Assembly (NCBI GenBank): GCA_013397795.1
Contig: VZTJ01000579.1
Coordinates: 545,184 to 609,183, forward strand
Direction of reading: 5' to 3'
DNA from: Orthonyx spaldingii
Lineage: Eukaryota; Chordata; Aves; Passeriformes; Orthonychidae
Length of the DNA stretch: 64,000 bases
Shown in pieces: positions 35,912 through 47,280 of this stretch. The position numbers and the translations under genes are program-made. The notes below the pieces were generated by a model, which worked only from the letters and a program-made list of their open reading frames with translations, searched no databases and was not told the origin of the DNA. The first letter of the stretch is position 1; the number at the start of each line of letters is the position of its first letter.

Positions 35912-35962
35912 TTAACCTGCAAATGGATATGGTGGAACTCCTTTCACCCCCAATCCTGTTAT
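35912..35962 (-). CDS. RGN: RGN-A terminal coding exon (residues 284-299)
   Basis: This 51-base exon is far too short for ORF detection. It was found by looking for the expected regucalcin end: acceptor TTTTAACAG, then ITGLGVKGVPPYPFAG and TAA. It makes the total exactly 299 residues and closes the reading frame in phase. Confidence 0.93.
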   Translation of the reverse strand: MTGLGVKGVPPYPFAG

Positions 35963-38900
35963 CTGTTAAAACAGAGAAAAAAAAAAATTAGAACAATAAT
36001 TCACCATTATCAGATACTTGCTTTCCTTACACAACTAGACATGCTTTAACTTCAAAAAGGACTCTGTCCTCCAACTTGACATCCTACTATATTTTGCACA
36101 CATCAGCTCATCACAGCTAGGAATTTCAATGCATGCTCTTTCTCTAAAGCTCAATAATCACAGGCCAGAGTCCATTCCCCAAAAGCCTCTTCTCTTAGAT
36201 ACTGCTAAGCCTTAATTCTGCAGTTCACAATGTAACCTTCTGTATCGACACACAGAGAAGAGCAGGGCTTTAAAACAAATCCCAGTGGAACAAATTTTTA
36301 AAGTGGTAACTTCATGATAATTAACTAGAAAGCAAATAAAAGCAGATGCTTTTATCTGCCACTGATTAAAACACGTAAATATTTACCCATCCTTTCCATA
36401 ATAAATAGAAAATGCAAACAGTGTTGGGAGAGGGAGAAGTATAAAGAGATGATTGCATAGAGAATTTGCACTATCAGCGTTGTTACAAAGTTTAAACCCC
36501 GAAATATCTTCAAATGTCTAAATGCATTTAACTTTTTGCAACAAGAGCAAAAAATACAAACAATAGCTTAACATGTATGAGCAATGTTCCTACAACTGTC
36601 TTCTTCCAGCTTCCCACCACTCCCAACTGGTTTGCTACCTGAAAAAATCAGGAGCGAAAAAATGGCCTTCTAAAACAAAAGGAGAAAGTATCATTCACCT
36701 TGAAAATCCCACCAGCCTGCGGTTGCCGTGAAAGCCACTCTTTATCCATCCCATCACTGGCAGAAGTCACATACATTTCCGAATAATCCTTTCCTCCAAA
36801 ACAGCAGGAAGTTGTTTTGTCAACTGGAAGTTTCACAGTCTGGAGTCTTTTTCCTGGAGGAAAACATGCATGGTGTTTCCATGTTTGTCTACTTACAACA
36901 AGAAATTTAAACAAATTATTGCAAATGACCATTGTGGAGCCAGGTGTTCTGCTGAAGCGGGAACCAGGGCTGGGGGAGGTCCCCTCCTGACTGATGAGCA
37001 CCCTGACAGGGAGAAACCAGACTTCTGTGAACCCTGTTGTTGATGATGTATCATTTGACAAGTTCCAGTTTCAGGTATCACAAACAAATCCCACTCCAAT
37101 CCCAGCTTGTCCTCTAATTAAATGCTAACATCCCCAGCACAGACACGTATCTGAGCTCGTCATCTAGGCTGTCCATGCACTCAATGGAAATGGGATAAAA
37201 TTCCTCTCCAAAACAGGTCACATGAATCACGCCCTAGACCTGCTGACTTTTCTACTTTTAACTACAAAGGCAGCCTGCAGCGAGCAGACCTCGTGCAGCG
37301 CTACGGAGGCGTACCTCCTGCTACACCTCTACCGCCTGCGGTTAAGGAAGATTAATTCCTAGAAGTTTTTCCTGAACTTTCAATAGTCTTTCAAATCAAG
37401 CTTGCATAAAATAGGGATCACAGGACGTGCCTGACATTTACAAGAAACTAGCGCTACCATAAATAATGCTACGCATTTATTATGCCAACCAACAGCTATG
37501 GTCTTAATGACGGTAGCAAACAGATCACCTCCAGCCCTAACCAGAAGGCTGTTGAGACATCTTACAGCAGATTTTTCCAAAATGTCTGTAAATCCTGGGC
37601 AGTAAGAGCCTATTCCCATTATGCCTATTTTATGTACCAACAAGTGAATTTCTCTTTCTAGAAATATGCTAAAGCACATGAATTTCCTTACAAAATGCGT
37701 AATTTATCTGTCCTCCCAACTGCATATGTAAAGGGTTTGATCCCCTTACAGCAACTAACTTTAGTCATATGTTGAAATAGCAGGAAAGTAACTTTGGTGT
37801 TGGGAACCCTAGAAATTGACTGACACCAAGTCTGGGAGGAAGTGAGTGGGAAGGGCATTCAAAAGGAAAAAACATGGACTGTAGGAAAAGAGGCATGAGA
37901 CCCAAAAGCAAGGGGATTGATCCTGGTTGCAGTTGTAGAGTGCTCTCAGTGGATAACAGCCTTGAAGACATAATTTACAAAGCTCTGATGTGAGCAATGT
38001 CTCCCTGGGGTTTCAAGAAAATCTGCAACTGCATGTTCTACAATCTATCTGAAGTATTACTGTGTGCTTGGTGTCTACAGAAGAGACAAATGTAGTAAAT
38101 CTTTTTGACACTATAAAGATCAAAGGATATTAAAAACAATCATTAGGAAGAACTGTAAAACTTTTAATTGAGGTTTAGATTGGACATCAGGAAAAATTTC
38201 TTCACTGAAAGGGTTGTCAAGCACTGGAACAGGCTGTTCAGGGAAGTGGTGGAATCATCATCTCTGAAAGTGTTTAAAAACCATGCAGATGTGGTGTTTA
38301 AAGACATGGTTTAGGGGTGGACTTGGCAGTGCTGGTTGATGGTTTGACTCGAAGATCTTGGAGGTCTTTTCCAACCTTAATGGTTCAAGGGTTCTAATTA
38401 AAAGAGTAAAACTAGCAGGTCACTAACTGACCAGAAGGTATGACAAGACTTGGTAACATGTAAGTCGGGCACCCTTTTTGAGTCGTTTGCAAATTCTGTG
38501 GGATCAGCCATCAGCCTTTCCCTGCAGCACATTCTCAATCTAAAGGCATCAGCCATCTCTGCAAGAAGCCTAGACTCCAAAAGCTGCTTCACTCTGAACC
38601 TCAAAACCTTCACTCAGGAAAGATGCCAAACAAACAAGTTTTCTCGTCCCATTGCCCCAAAAACAAAGTCCAGGCTTTGTTATCATTGAAACCTGAAAAT
38701 CCCTCACGTGCTTTAGATGAGCTCTTTATCAGTGGATGTATCTGCAACTGGCTGACAGCCATTCAAGCCACACTTACTGGCCATTGTGTGTTAAAAAAGA
38801 GGCTTTCATAGAATTCTCTTCAAACCTGTCTGGGTTATCTCCCTAAACAATTCCAATTCATTCAGAATTCAGCAAATTGCAGATTTTAGATATTACTTTA

Positions 38901-41900
38901 AAACAATAGCATGAGAGGGCAGGTAAGCACAAGATATTCACTAAAAAAGGTGGCTCTTTTTGACATGGACACTTCTTGAAACTTCAGAACACTGTTCCCT
39001 GCAGGTGCTATGACATGGGTGAGGGGGAGACAGAACAGGTTCATGGAAGAGAAATACACTACCAACACTTCAGTATCTCATCCATCTGTGAGCATAGTTA
39101 AACATTGGGAGTGCATTAGGGATATGCACTCTGCCATCAATATTCTTACTATCACTATGCATCTGCTTATGGACACTATTGCCTGTAGCTTTCCCATGTG
39201 AAAATGCCTCCAACAGGGAGAAGAAAAAGGAAAATAAGCGAAAAAAGGAAGAAAAAAGAAGGTCGGGGAGAAAAATAAAGGCCAGGGAGGAAAACGGTAG
39301 AAACAGTGATCCAGAGCAGAAATTGATTGAGTCTACTACTCCAGGAGGGTATTCAGAGGGCTGGTGGATATCACCAAGGAGTGCTCTGCCCACCAAAGTG
39401 AGAGGATGTGGGTCCAGAAACGAGTTCCAGCACTGCTGGCATCTCCCAGCTGAAGCTTCCTTCTCCTAGGGCTGGGGTGCAGACTCTGCAGAACAGAAGT
39501 CCCATGTGTTGGCAAGACTTTGGATGGGTACAGATCAAAAGGTGAGGGGGAAAGCACAGTCTGAGCCTCAAGCAAAGGTTTGCAGCAGAGTCAGAAGCAA
39601 GGCTGGTGCACATGTGCCAGGGTCTGCTGTGAGCTGCAGACAAGGCACTGGCATCCCTGAATCCACAGTCGCACAAAACCCCAAGCCTTCTACTGACTCC
39701 AGATGCATCTCAGTGCAGCTGGTCTTCTGCTGCACGATGCAAACTTGTGCTGTCTGGGATCTGCCAAAATCATGCTCCCATTCTCTCCCAACAGCCTCTT
39801 GCAGCCAGTGTGGTTCAGTCGCCCTTAAGTGCTTTACATGTGTTTTTTACCCAGAGGAAATCATCCCTGGCACATCACTAGAGTCCAAATGAGAGCAGCA
39901 ATGAACAACAGACTCAAACAATGGGCACACCCAAGACATTACTGTGGGAGTGATAAAATGCTGTGGAATTCATTAAACATTTTTAAATTATTTCATTGCA
40001 AAATTGATCGTGTAAATAACTTTCAACAATAAAAAAGTTGTTGCTGGCATCAGTGTCCTGTGGGACTTGTAATACAATCCAGTAGGCTGCCCAAAATAAT
40101 ACATTAAGATGAAGAAATAAGACTCAAAAATTACTTAAATCATCTTTCCCATTTATCAATGAGGTAAACACTGGTCTTAATTTTGGAGGATGCTAACTCA
40201 ACTCACAAGTACAATGACGATCTCCTTAGTGATTTTATCTTTTCCAACACAACAGATGCTGGGAACAAAGAAGACTTATTTACAAAGGTAATTTTTGAGA
40301 GCAGCGACATAAAATTCTTTAAAATAATAATAAAAAAGCAAAAAAAAAAGGCAAAAAAAGCACAGTATTTTTAAAAGAGCAAGTATACCATTGCTGTGAG
40401 GGGAAAAAAACCCCACCTCTCACTCTTTGTTCTTATTTCTTTTTTGGTTTGTTTTGTTTTGGGAGGGATTGGTGGTTTTCTGTTTTGGTTTGGTTTGGGT
40501 TTTTTTGGTTGATTGGTTTTGGTTTTTGCTTTGTTTAATACAAAGTTCCAGTCCATCTTTTGCAAGGTCTTACCTGTTTCAGGGTCAAGGCGAATCACTC
40601 TCCCACCATCATAACAAGCTACCCAGAGTTTGCCTTCTGTGTCAATGCACATCCCATCAGGAATGCTCTCCTCTTTTTCCAGTTTGTATATATTCCTACG
40701 GTTGCCTGCAGGGTAGAAAAACCACAGAACTGAGTGAGACAGTTGTTAAAACCTTTATCAGTCACAGCCCAGTAGAGTTATTTGTACTATTATTTTCAAA
40801 AGCTGTGCTGAGGCACTGAGGTTTTTTCCCATGAAAGAAATAGATTGTGTCTGCTGCCCTGTTTGTTTCCCGAGAGAGTTGTTTCTCAGCATGAAAGCCT
40901 GTGGATCAGTTTCTATCCATTGAAAGTATAATCCTTTTTTCTGGCATTCATTTCTAGTGTACCACTTGTGTTCCCTACTTACAATATTAAATGAATAACT
41001 GAATAAATTAATGTTAGATATATTCATAAAATTAATTATTTGTTCTAAAAGCAGTTTGAATAATTTCAAGTATGGGTTGCTCCAGCTGGAGACTTTTCAA
41101 ACAGTTTGCTGGAACATGCCAATAATCACTGTTCCAACACAAAACTGACCTTCAGCTCTATAAACTGAGAGCTTATATAAACACAGAGTTAGGAAAAATA
41201 TCAATTTCAAAGGCATACTATCAACCTAAAACCAAACAACTCCATCTGAACTTTTATCCACTGTTATTAAAGAAAATTAAACCCAACTTTCCAACATAGT
41301 TTATTTTATGCTCGGACAACTTCAATGTTTCTCATATGCAGCAATATTTTTAATGAGTTTCCTTTTTGCTCCTGGGGATTGTCAGAGTGCCCACAGAAAG
41401 AGAGCAAGCAAGAACGAGTGAGAGAGAGAAGTACCCTATTTCCTAAGGAAAAATTCAGTTGTAAGCCATAGCACAGAGACATTAGGAGAAGATGCTACAT
41501 CCAAAATTACTTTAAATTCAGAGTTTTAAAACTAAACATCAAATTGGCTGGGTTCTTTTAACGCAAAATACTGCAGCTTGTGTACTCAAAAGCAACTTAC
41601 TAGTCCAAGTCACCAGAATTTTTCTTTTGCCCAAGCTTGTAGAAGCCCTTAAGGCGTTTTGTTTTAAATTAATGAAGGAAGCTTTGAGTTACTGCTACCG
41701 TTGTTGCCTTGTTCCTTCTGCAGGATCTTCATTTGATAGCTTGTATTTTAAAAAACAAAACAGGGTGAAGAGTGGAAAAATATCTAGAGAAGCTGGCAGA
41801 GGTTTTGCACAACACTACAAGCTTGCTGTCACTTTGCCTGTGTAACAAGAAACACACAGCCACAGGAACAGACAGATGAGATACACTTTGCCCTTTTTAC

Positions 41901-44900
41901 ACTGGAAGATCAGATATGCTTTGTGTTTAGTAAGAGTAGTAGAGATTACTACTCAAACTGCCACGCAATTTAAATACTTTATAGTATTACCAAAGGATCC
42001 TGACTGGTTTGAGCCAGGAGCCTACGCAGGCACAGACAGATGTTAACATGGTTTCTGTTGTTTTGCTCTAAAGAGGTTTCTGGATAAGTGCTCCCAAAGC
42101 TCTGATCATCTCTGTGTAATAACCAGAGCGGAAACAAACATCACAATCTTTAGGCACAAACAATTATTTTAGAATACAACCATTCATACCAATTTTTCCA
42201 GTTTGGAGGTCATAATCAAAGGCATCCACCGAGTAGGACAAGCTGTCAATGTAAAAGAAGGTTTTGTGATCCAGTGACCAGTCCAGCCCATTAGAAATGT
42301 CCACCTGGTCAAAGTGCTTCACCACTGAGAGGTCGGGAAAGAGCGTGTACAGAGAGCCCTGGTGCCTCTCCAGCACGGCGGGACGAATCTCCTCTGCCAT
42401 TGTACCTGTGCAGAGCCAGAGGGGAGAAAGCAGGGTCAGAGTGAATGGACTCTCTTCCAGGTTTGGGGGCAGCCCCTCACTATGATGATGATCACACTGC
42501 CAACATAGACGGGAGCAGTGCAGGGGGCTTCTGAAAATTCTGAGGAAGAAGCAGAGTTAAAAGCAAAAGAAAAAGGTGGATTTCCAAAGTGCTTGCTTTT
42601 AGCAGAAGGTGACAAAACACAGCCTTTGTTCTTTTGTTGAACATTTCTGTGGCAGAAATGGTGTGTGGCATGATTCCTGCAAAATGTTTTATTCAGTCAT
42701 TCATATATTAAGACAGGTGTGGCCGGCATTTAACTTACACTAAATCTTAATGTCTTGTAGAGCTGAGAGAGTGGAAAAAAATTGCCTCCTCCCTCAGAAT
42801 GAGTCTTACACTAAAGCCTCCTTTAAAGCAAATCTCATCTTTGCAGGTTGAAGTTGGCAGCCGAGACAGGCTCTCGAGAGGCTGGGTAAATGCAAGTTAA
42901 GGTAAGCCTCGGAACTGAACGACACAGCAGAGGCACAGAATGGTGTTTTAAAGACCGGGAGGACAGGATCATAGCTGAGGCTGGAGGGTACCTCTGGAGA
43001 TCATCCAGGATAACCCCCTGCTCAGAGCAGGGTCAGACACCACAGGTTCCCCTCACCAGTGTTGGGTATTGAAGATCTTCACAGATGAAGACTCCACAGT
43101 CTCTCTGAACAACCTGTTCCACTGTTTGATCATTCCCAGTAAAAGTTTTCTTACATTCATACAGAACTGGCTGAATTTCAGTTTGTGCCCATTCCTTCTG
43201 GTCCTTCAGTGGGCATCACTGAGCAGAGCCTGGTCTCCATCTTTTTTACTCCCTCCCCAGTCAGGTACTTATACATACAGGTAAGATCCCCTGAGCCATC
43301 TATCTCCAGGATGAATAGTGCCTTAGTTTTAGAAATAAAATTCTGACTTATGACGAACAAACCACACAATATAACAAATTTCTCACTGGAAAAGTATTTT
43401 CTGTTGGCACCCTTCCAGCATTCAAAATAAGCAGCTTACAGGGAAGAGGCAAGGCCAGTATCTTAAAGTAGGCAGACTCCGAATAGTTGGCCTCTTTTTA
43501 ACAAAACAGTCCAGATTAGATAGCGCCCAGGTGATATAAAAAGATTTGCAAATGGGATTAAACTCTGTTTGAAGAAAACAAAAAAATCCCCATCATTTAA
43601 CTGTGAAGGAAAACTTGCTACAACTGATCATTGTGTCTTATCACCAAAACCCAGCAAGCAGCAGAGGGAAGGAAGAGCCTGCAGCATACCTGCGAAATAC
43701 CTCCCTGCAGGATCCACCTTCCCATCATTGAATCGCGTATTTGCTTTATCCTCGTCCACTTGAGTAATGGTGGTTACCAGCTCCTCTTTCCATTTCAAAG
43801 CAGCAAACCTGGTTCCTAGGGTGATGACATAACCCCCAGACTTCCGGAGAGCCACGGAGCTCACAGGAGCATCTGGAAACAGGGTGAAATTGAAAAGTGG
43901 GATGTGCTATGAAGAGACATTTCTTTTCTGTCCACTTTAGACATGCAAACTGAACTCAGCGAAACCCCAGGCAAGAGAAATAACCTACTTTTCTACGAAC
44001 AAAATTGATGTTTGAATACATAGAAACAGATTATGTCACATTAACTTGAGTATTGCCACTGCTACCATGAGCTATAATCATCAACGGCACCTAGTTGTGC
44101 TAGGTGCTAAATTAAAATAAATTTTAAAAAAGTATATAAAGGGGGACAGGAACACATGCTTTTTAAAACAAGTTACTGTGTGGGTTCCCTCCTCTCCAAC
44201 AGAAAAATCAATTGCCACAAGAGTTCTAGAGCAACTGTGTTGGTTTAGCACAGCTCCTGTGTAAATGAGGCCTACAGTGATGGAGACAGAGTATCTTTGC
44301 ACTGAGACAGGCACAGTGGGCAGGAGAGACACCCCCCTGCACCACACTCTGCTGTGCCACTCAAACAAGCCTCCAGCAGCACCAAAAATACACCAAGGAG
44401 TAGCAGAGCTTCCCAAGAGTGAAAACAAAACAGAAATCTAGTAAATGTTTTACGATTAGTTTACACTCACTTGAGCTATTATGCATAAAACCTCAATTGC
44501 AGGTTATTATAAAGGAATTAGTTTAAAAAAACAAATGCAAAAATAACATTTCCGTAAGAGCCCACAATCAGATGCAATATAAGGAATAATAACTTTAGGC
44601 AGGGCAACAAAGTCTGGCATAATATTTTCTATACATAGGACTAATCACTAATTTTCTAATTTAAAAAGGAAACTTTTCTTGTATTTATGGCTTTGCAGGG
44701 TTATAATTAGGTAATAGTTTCACAAACTCATAACCACCACCCGCCACCACTGGGTGCCAAGAGGAGCTGCTCCTTTCCAGCTGTTTGCTCATGGCTTAGG
44801 ATGCCCCTTCCCTTTGGAGGCCTGGCAGCCGTACCACCATGTCAGAAATCCAAATGTTATTTGCCCCCAGCACCGGAGATGCACACCTGGCTGCAAGATC

Positions 44901-46843
44901 AGCTCTAGCAACTGAGGCTGCTGGTGGTCTGGGCTCGTTTACACTGGGGTGCCACTCCTTCTTCCTGTGCCAGCACAGAAGGCAGCAGAGCCTCCTCAGC
45001 CATGGGTGGCACCTGCCACATGTAGTAATTTTACTGCTCTTTGGATTGCCACACTAATAAAAGTGGTTTTCTGTCTGTATCAGCAGCAGGGGCTTTCCTA
45101 GCAGAAAACGGGATTGTAAGTCTGCTTTTGCTCTCCCAGGAAAACACCTGGGGCTGTGGCTCAGATAAGTCCTTCCATCTGGGCAGCATCCAGGGCCTTT
45201 CCCCCACCCTGGGGGGAGCAGCCCCCAAGCACAGCTCTCCACTGGAGGTGTTGGACATACAGGTGCCACTACAGCCACAAGAACAGCCCCATACCTTCCT
45301 GACAAAGCACCCCAGAGGAAAGGGGTGCATGAGGACACAGCCATTCTACTGTTCACTGTGCAAACACAGCGCATAGAGTGTCTCAGCCCATGCACTCAGC
45401 TCAGTCCACTGGGACCCCGGAGGGCTTTGTTAAAGCAGCATCTGCAGGAATTGATTGATTTGCAGCACCATTTTATGCCCAAGAGAAAACTGACCATAAG
45501 GTCTCCCCTCTAGGCCCAGGTATGCAGTTACGGTGTTTCCTCTGTGGAGTTAAAAAGGGCATTCGAAATTCTTTCTAAGCACAGGGTCGTTGTAATTCTC
45601 TATAAGCTTTAATAAAGAATAATTTTTCTCTTAGCTTCCACTTTGGAAACCCGCTACTATAATCACATGGCATTCTTTGGTTGTTTGGGTTTGGGGGTTT
45701 TTTTGTCTCTTGATCATGGCATTCCCAAAGATAGAGCTATTAATCACAACTATTTTATTACTAAAGAGAGGAAACAATAAAAAAAAAGAGCTACTTCAGC
45801 TGCTCTCTCTTCCACGTCTCTCGAGAGGCCACAAGTAAAATACTACACCTTTGAGAGTAGATCAAGTTGGGGGGAAAGGTAGGGAGAAGCACACTCCCTC
45901 AGCTAAGCTAAGAGGAAGTAAATTTGGGAAGCAATATTTCCAAAATTAGTATCAGGCCTTCTCCCATCTTAAAACTGGCAACTACAATAATCTGAAAGGC
46001 AGGTAAGCCAGGATCAGTTTCTAGTGAATAATGCAAACAGCTTATAGGTAGGCAAGACTCATTTTCACCAAGTGTTATGGAACATGAGAAAATAATAAAT
46101 TGTACTGAAACCACTTAAGGAGTTGTCTCCCAACACAAACACTTACTCTATCACATCCAGCAGTAAATCTGCAATCCTTTTTTTATAAGAGTTAGCATAT
46201 CTCTTCCTTTCTGGAATAAATAGTTAAACCATTGAGACTCTAGCTGGTGACACCATTACCTTAGAAAAGTATCAACTTCTTAAATTGTTATTGCAACTCT
46301 TTCAATATAGAAAGTGTTATGAGCATTGATCATTCAAATCAGAACTACTGATCATTCTAGCACTGATCATTCAAATCAGGCACCAACAGAAGTTCACCTC
46401 TGGGACAAAGCAGGAACAAAAGAGAGCAAGCTGTGGGCAACTTACAGGAAAAAGAAATAGATCAAACATAACCCAGTACCATAATGAAAGTCCCCAGGAC
46501 TAGTTCTGGTCTGTGTCTAGTGTCTGTGCACAACCCCTGAGTGCGGGCGGCCTAGGAAACCCAGGCTGTAGGGAAAGGTCTCCAGCTCTGAGCGCCGCGC
46601 AGCTGCCGAGGGACACAGCCCGAGTGCCAGCACGCAGCTCCCGCACGCAGAGGAAGGAGGGTTTTCCAGCGGCTCCTTACCCACGGGAATGGCCTGCGCT
46701 TGCCTGGTGAGCGGGCTCCAGCGGCACACCTTCCTGCCCGTGATGTCCACGTAGAGCAGCGCGCCCTCCTTCTCGTCCCACACGGGCGACTCCCCGATCC
46801 CGCAGCCCTCCTGGGCCACGCACTCGATGCTGACGGACGACAT
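35912..46843 (-). CDS. RGN: Regucalcin (SMP30, gluconolactonase), copy A, complete
   Basis: Regucalcin is a cytosolic six-bladed beta-propeller enzyme. It hydrolyses aldonolactones (the L-gulonate to L-gulonolactone step of vitamin C synthesis, run in the lactone-forming sense) and binds calcium. Six coding exons of 163, 183, 216, 132, 155 and 51 bases join with consistent GT-AG sites and phases 1,1,1,1,0. They give exactly 299 residues, the length of human RGN. Residues used for metal binding in human SMP30 are present at the same positions: E18, N154 and D204. Substrate-side R101, N103 and E121 are also present. Landmarks are CGIGESPVW, TRFNDGKVDP, DISNGLDWSLDHK, IPDGMCID and SCCFGGKDYSEMYVT. 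It sits head-to-tail between JADE3 upstream and a second regucalcin gene downstream. By position next to JADE3, length and C-terminus it is the likelier orthologue of mammalian RGN. Introns hold CR1 copies (introns 2 and 4) and a G/T-rich tract (intron 4). Confidence 0.95.
36699..36853 (-). CDS. RGN: RGN-A coding exon 5 (residues 232-283)
   Basis: 155 bases. The acceptor is TCCTCCAG/GAAAAA and the donor TTCAAG/GTGAAT, phase 0. It encodes GKRLQTVKLPVDKTTSCCFG, GKDYSEMYVTSASDGMD and the conserved AGGIFK end. Confidence 0.95.
38165..38395 (+). mobile_element. CR1 LINE fragment in RGN-A intron 4
   Basis: Contains TTTAGATTGGACATCAGG, TTCTTCACTGAAAGGGTTG and ACTGGAACAGGCTGTTCAGG. The tail reads CCAACCTTAATGGTTC, typical of a different CR1 subfamily from the ATTCTATG-ending copies. 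Confidence 0.85.
40436..40535. repeat. G/T-rich low-complexity tract beside RGN-A exon 4
   Basis: About 100 bases made of TTTGG, TTTTGTTTT and GGTTT units with almost no A or C. On the transcribed strand it is an A/C-rich stretch starting about 40 bases after the exon 4 donor. Confidence 0.9.
40574..40705 (-). CDS. RGN: RGN-A coding exon 4 (residues 188-232)
   Basis: 132 bases. The acceptor is CCCTGCAG/GCAACC and the donor AACAG/GTAAGA, phase 1. It encodes NRRNIYKLEKEES, IPDGMCID (metal ligand D204), then KLWVACYDGGRVIRLDPETG. A long A/C-rich tract (G/T-rich on the plus strand) begins about 40 bases inside the following intron. Confidence 0.95.
42190..42405 (-). CDS. RGN: RGN-A coding exon 3 (residues 116-188)
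   Basis: 216 bases. The acceptor is TGCACAG/GTACAATGG and the donor ATTG/GTATGA, phase 1. It encodes GTMAEEIRPAVLERHQGSLY (E121) and DISNGLDWSLDHK (N154), then FDYDLQTGKI. Confidence 0.95.
42965..43310 (-). mobile_element. CR1 LINE fragment in RGN-A intron 2
   Basis: Reverse complement of CR1: GGATCATAGCTGAGGCTGG, ACCTCTGGAGATCATCCAGG, CTCAGAGCAGGGTCAGA and TTCAGTTTGTGCCCATTCC. Sense to RGN-A. Confidence 0.9.
43690..43872 (-). CDS. RGN: RGN-A coding exon 2 (residues 55-116)
   Basis: 183 bases. The acceptor is TTTCCAG/ATGCTC and the donor GCAG/GTATGC, phase 1. It encodes DAPVSSVALRKSGGYV through TRFNDGKVDPAGRYFA, including R101 and N103 of the substrate pocket. Confidence 0.95.
46324..46379. 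repeat. Two-copy direct repeat, 37-base period
   Basis: CATTGATCATTCAAATCAG at 46324-46342 recurs with one change (CACTGATCATTCAAATCAG) at 46361-46379, with a partial copy of TGATCATT between. In RGN-A intron 1. Confidence 0.85.
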
Positions 46844-46846
46844 GGC
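46681..46846 (-). CDS. RGN: RGN-A first coding exon (residues 1-54)
   Basis: The acceptor CCCCGCAG lies exactly three bases before the ATG at 46843-46841, with context GCCATGT. It encodes MSSVSIECVAQEG, GIGESPVW (metal ligand E18) and LLYVDITGRKVCRW. The donor is GTGG/GTAAGG, phase 1. The exon is very GC-rich because it lies in the CpG island. Confidence 0.94.
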
Positions 46847-46965
46847 CTGCGGGGGGAAGCGGCACCGCCTTACACCCCCGCCCCGCCGCGGCCTGCGGGG
46901 AGCAGCGGGTGGGAGCGGGGGGAAAGGAGAGAAAAAAAAGGGGGGGGGGGGGGCGAACAAAGGGG

Positions 46966-46975
46966 NNNNNNNNNN
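46966..46975. other. Assembly gap (10 N) in RGN-A intron 1
   Basis: Ten N follow a G-run and a GAACAAAGGGG stretch inside the CpG island. Its round size suggests a placeholder; the true missing length is unknown. It is intronic in the model here, so the RGN-A protein is unaffected. Confidence 0.99.
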
Positions 46976-47235
46976 TAAAAGAGAGGGAAAACAATTAAAT
47001 CGGGGGGTGCGTGCGGGCGCAGGGAGGCAAAGGCCGCTCCGCCGGCGGGCCCGCCCCCGCGTGCCCGGCACCCCCCGCATGCCCGGCACCGCGGGTGCCG
47101 CCGTGCCGTGCACACACACGTGTGTGTATGCACCTACGTGTCTGCCTGCGAACGCGGGACAGTAGGGTAACAAAAGCACATGTTAATAACTAATAATGAC
47201 AGCCAAGCGCGCCCCCGCGCCCGCCCGGGCCGTAC

Positions 47236-47250
47236 CTGCTCCCAGCCGCG
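47236..47250 (-). other. RGN: Probable non-coding first exon of RGN-A
   Basis: The segment ends at GGGAGCAG/GTACGG, a plausible donor. Its partner would be the acceptor at 46847, three bases before the ATG. The 5' end near 47250 is placed only from the TATA box, so the exon could be somewhat longer. Confidence 0.45.
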
Positions 47251-47273
47251 CAGGAGCGCTCCCGCACCGCGCT

Positions 47274-47279
47274 CTTATA
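47274..47279 (-). promoter_or_regulatory. RGN: TATA box of RGN-A, TATAAG
   Basis: The minus strand reads CCCGCTATAAGAGCGC, an AT-containing island in pure GC-rich sequence. A start site about 30 bases downstream, near 47248, would fall just before a good splice donor at 47235. TATA boxes inside CpG islands are uncommon but fit a strongly expressed liver gene. Confidence 0.6.
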
Positions 47280-47280
47280 G

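Noticed and set aside
46517..47179. 220-codon minus-strand frame containing the first RGN-A exon
   Set aside because: Only the central 54 residues are real. The rest reads through the acceptor, the N gap and the donor into intron sequence.
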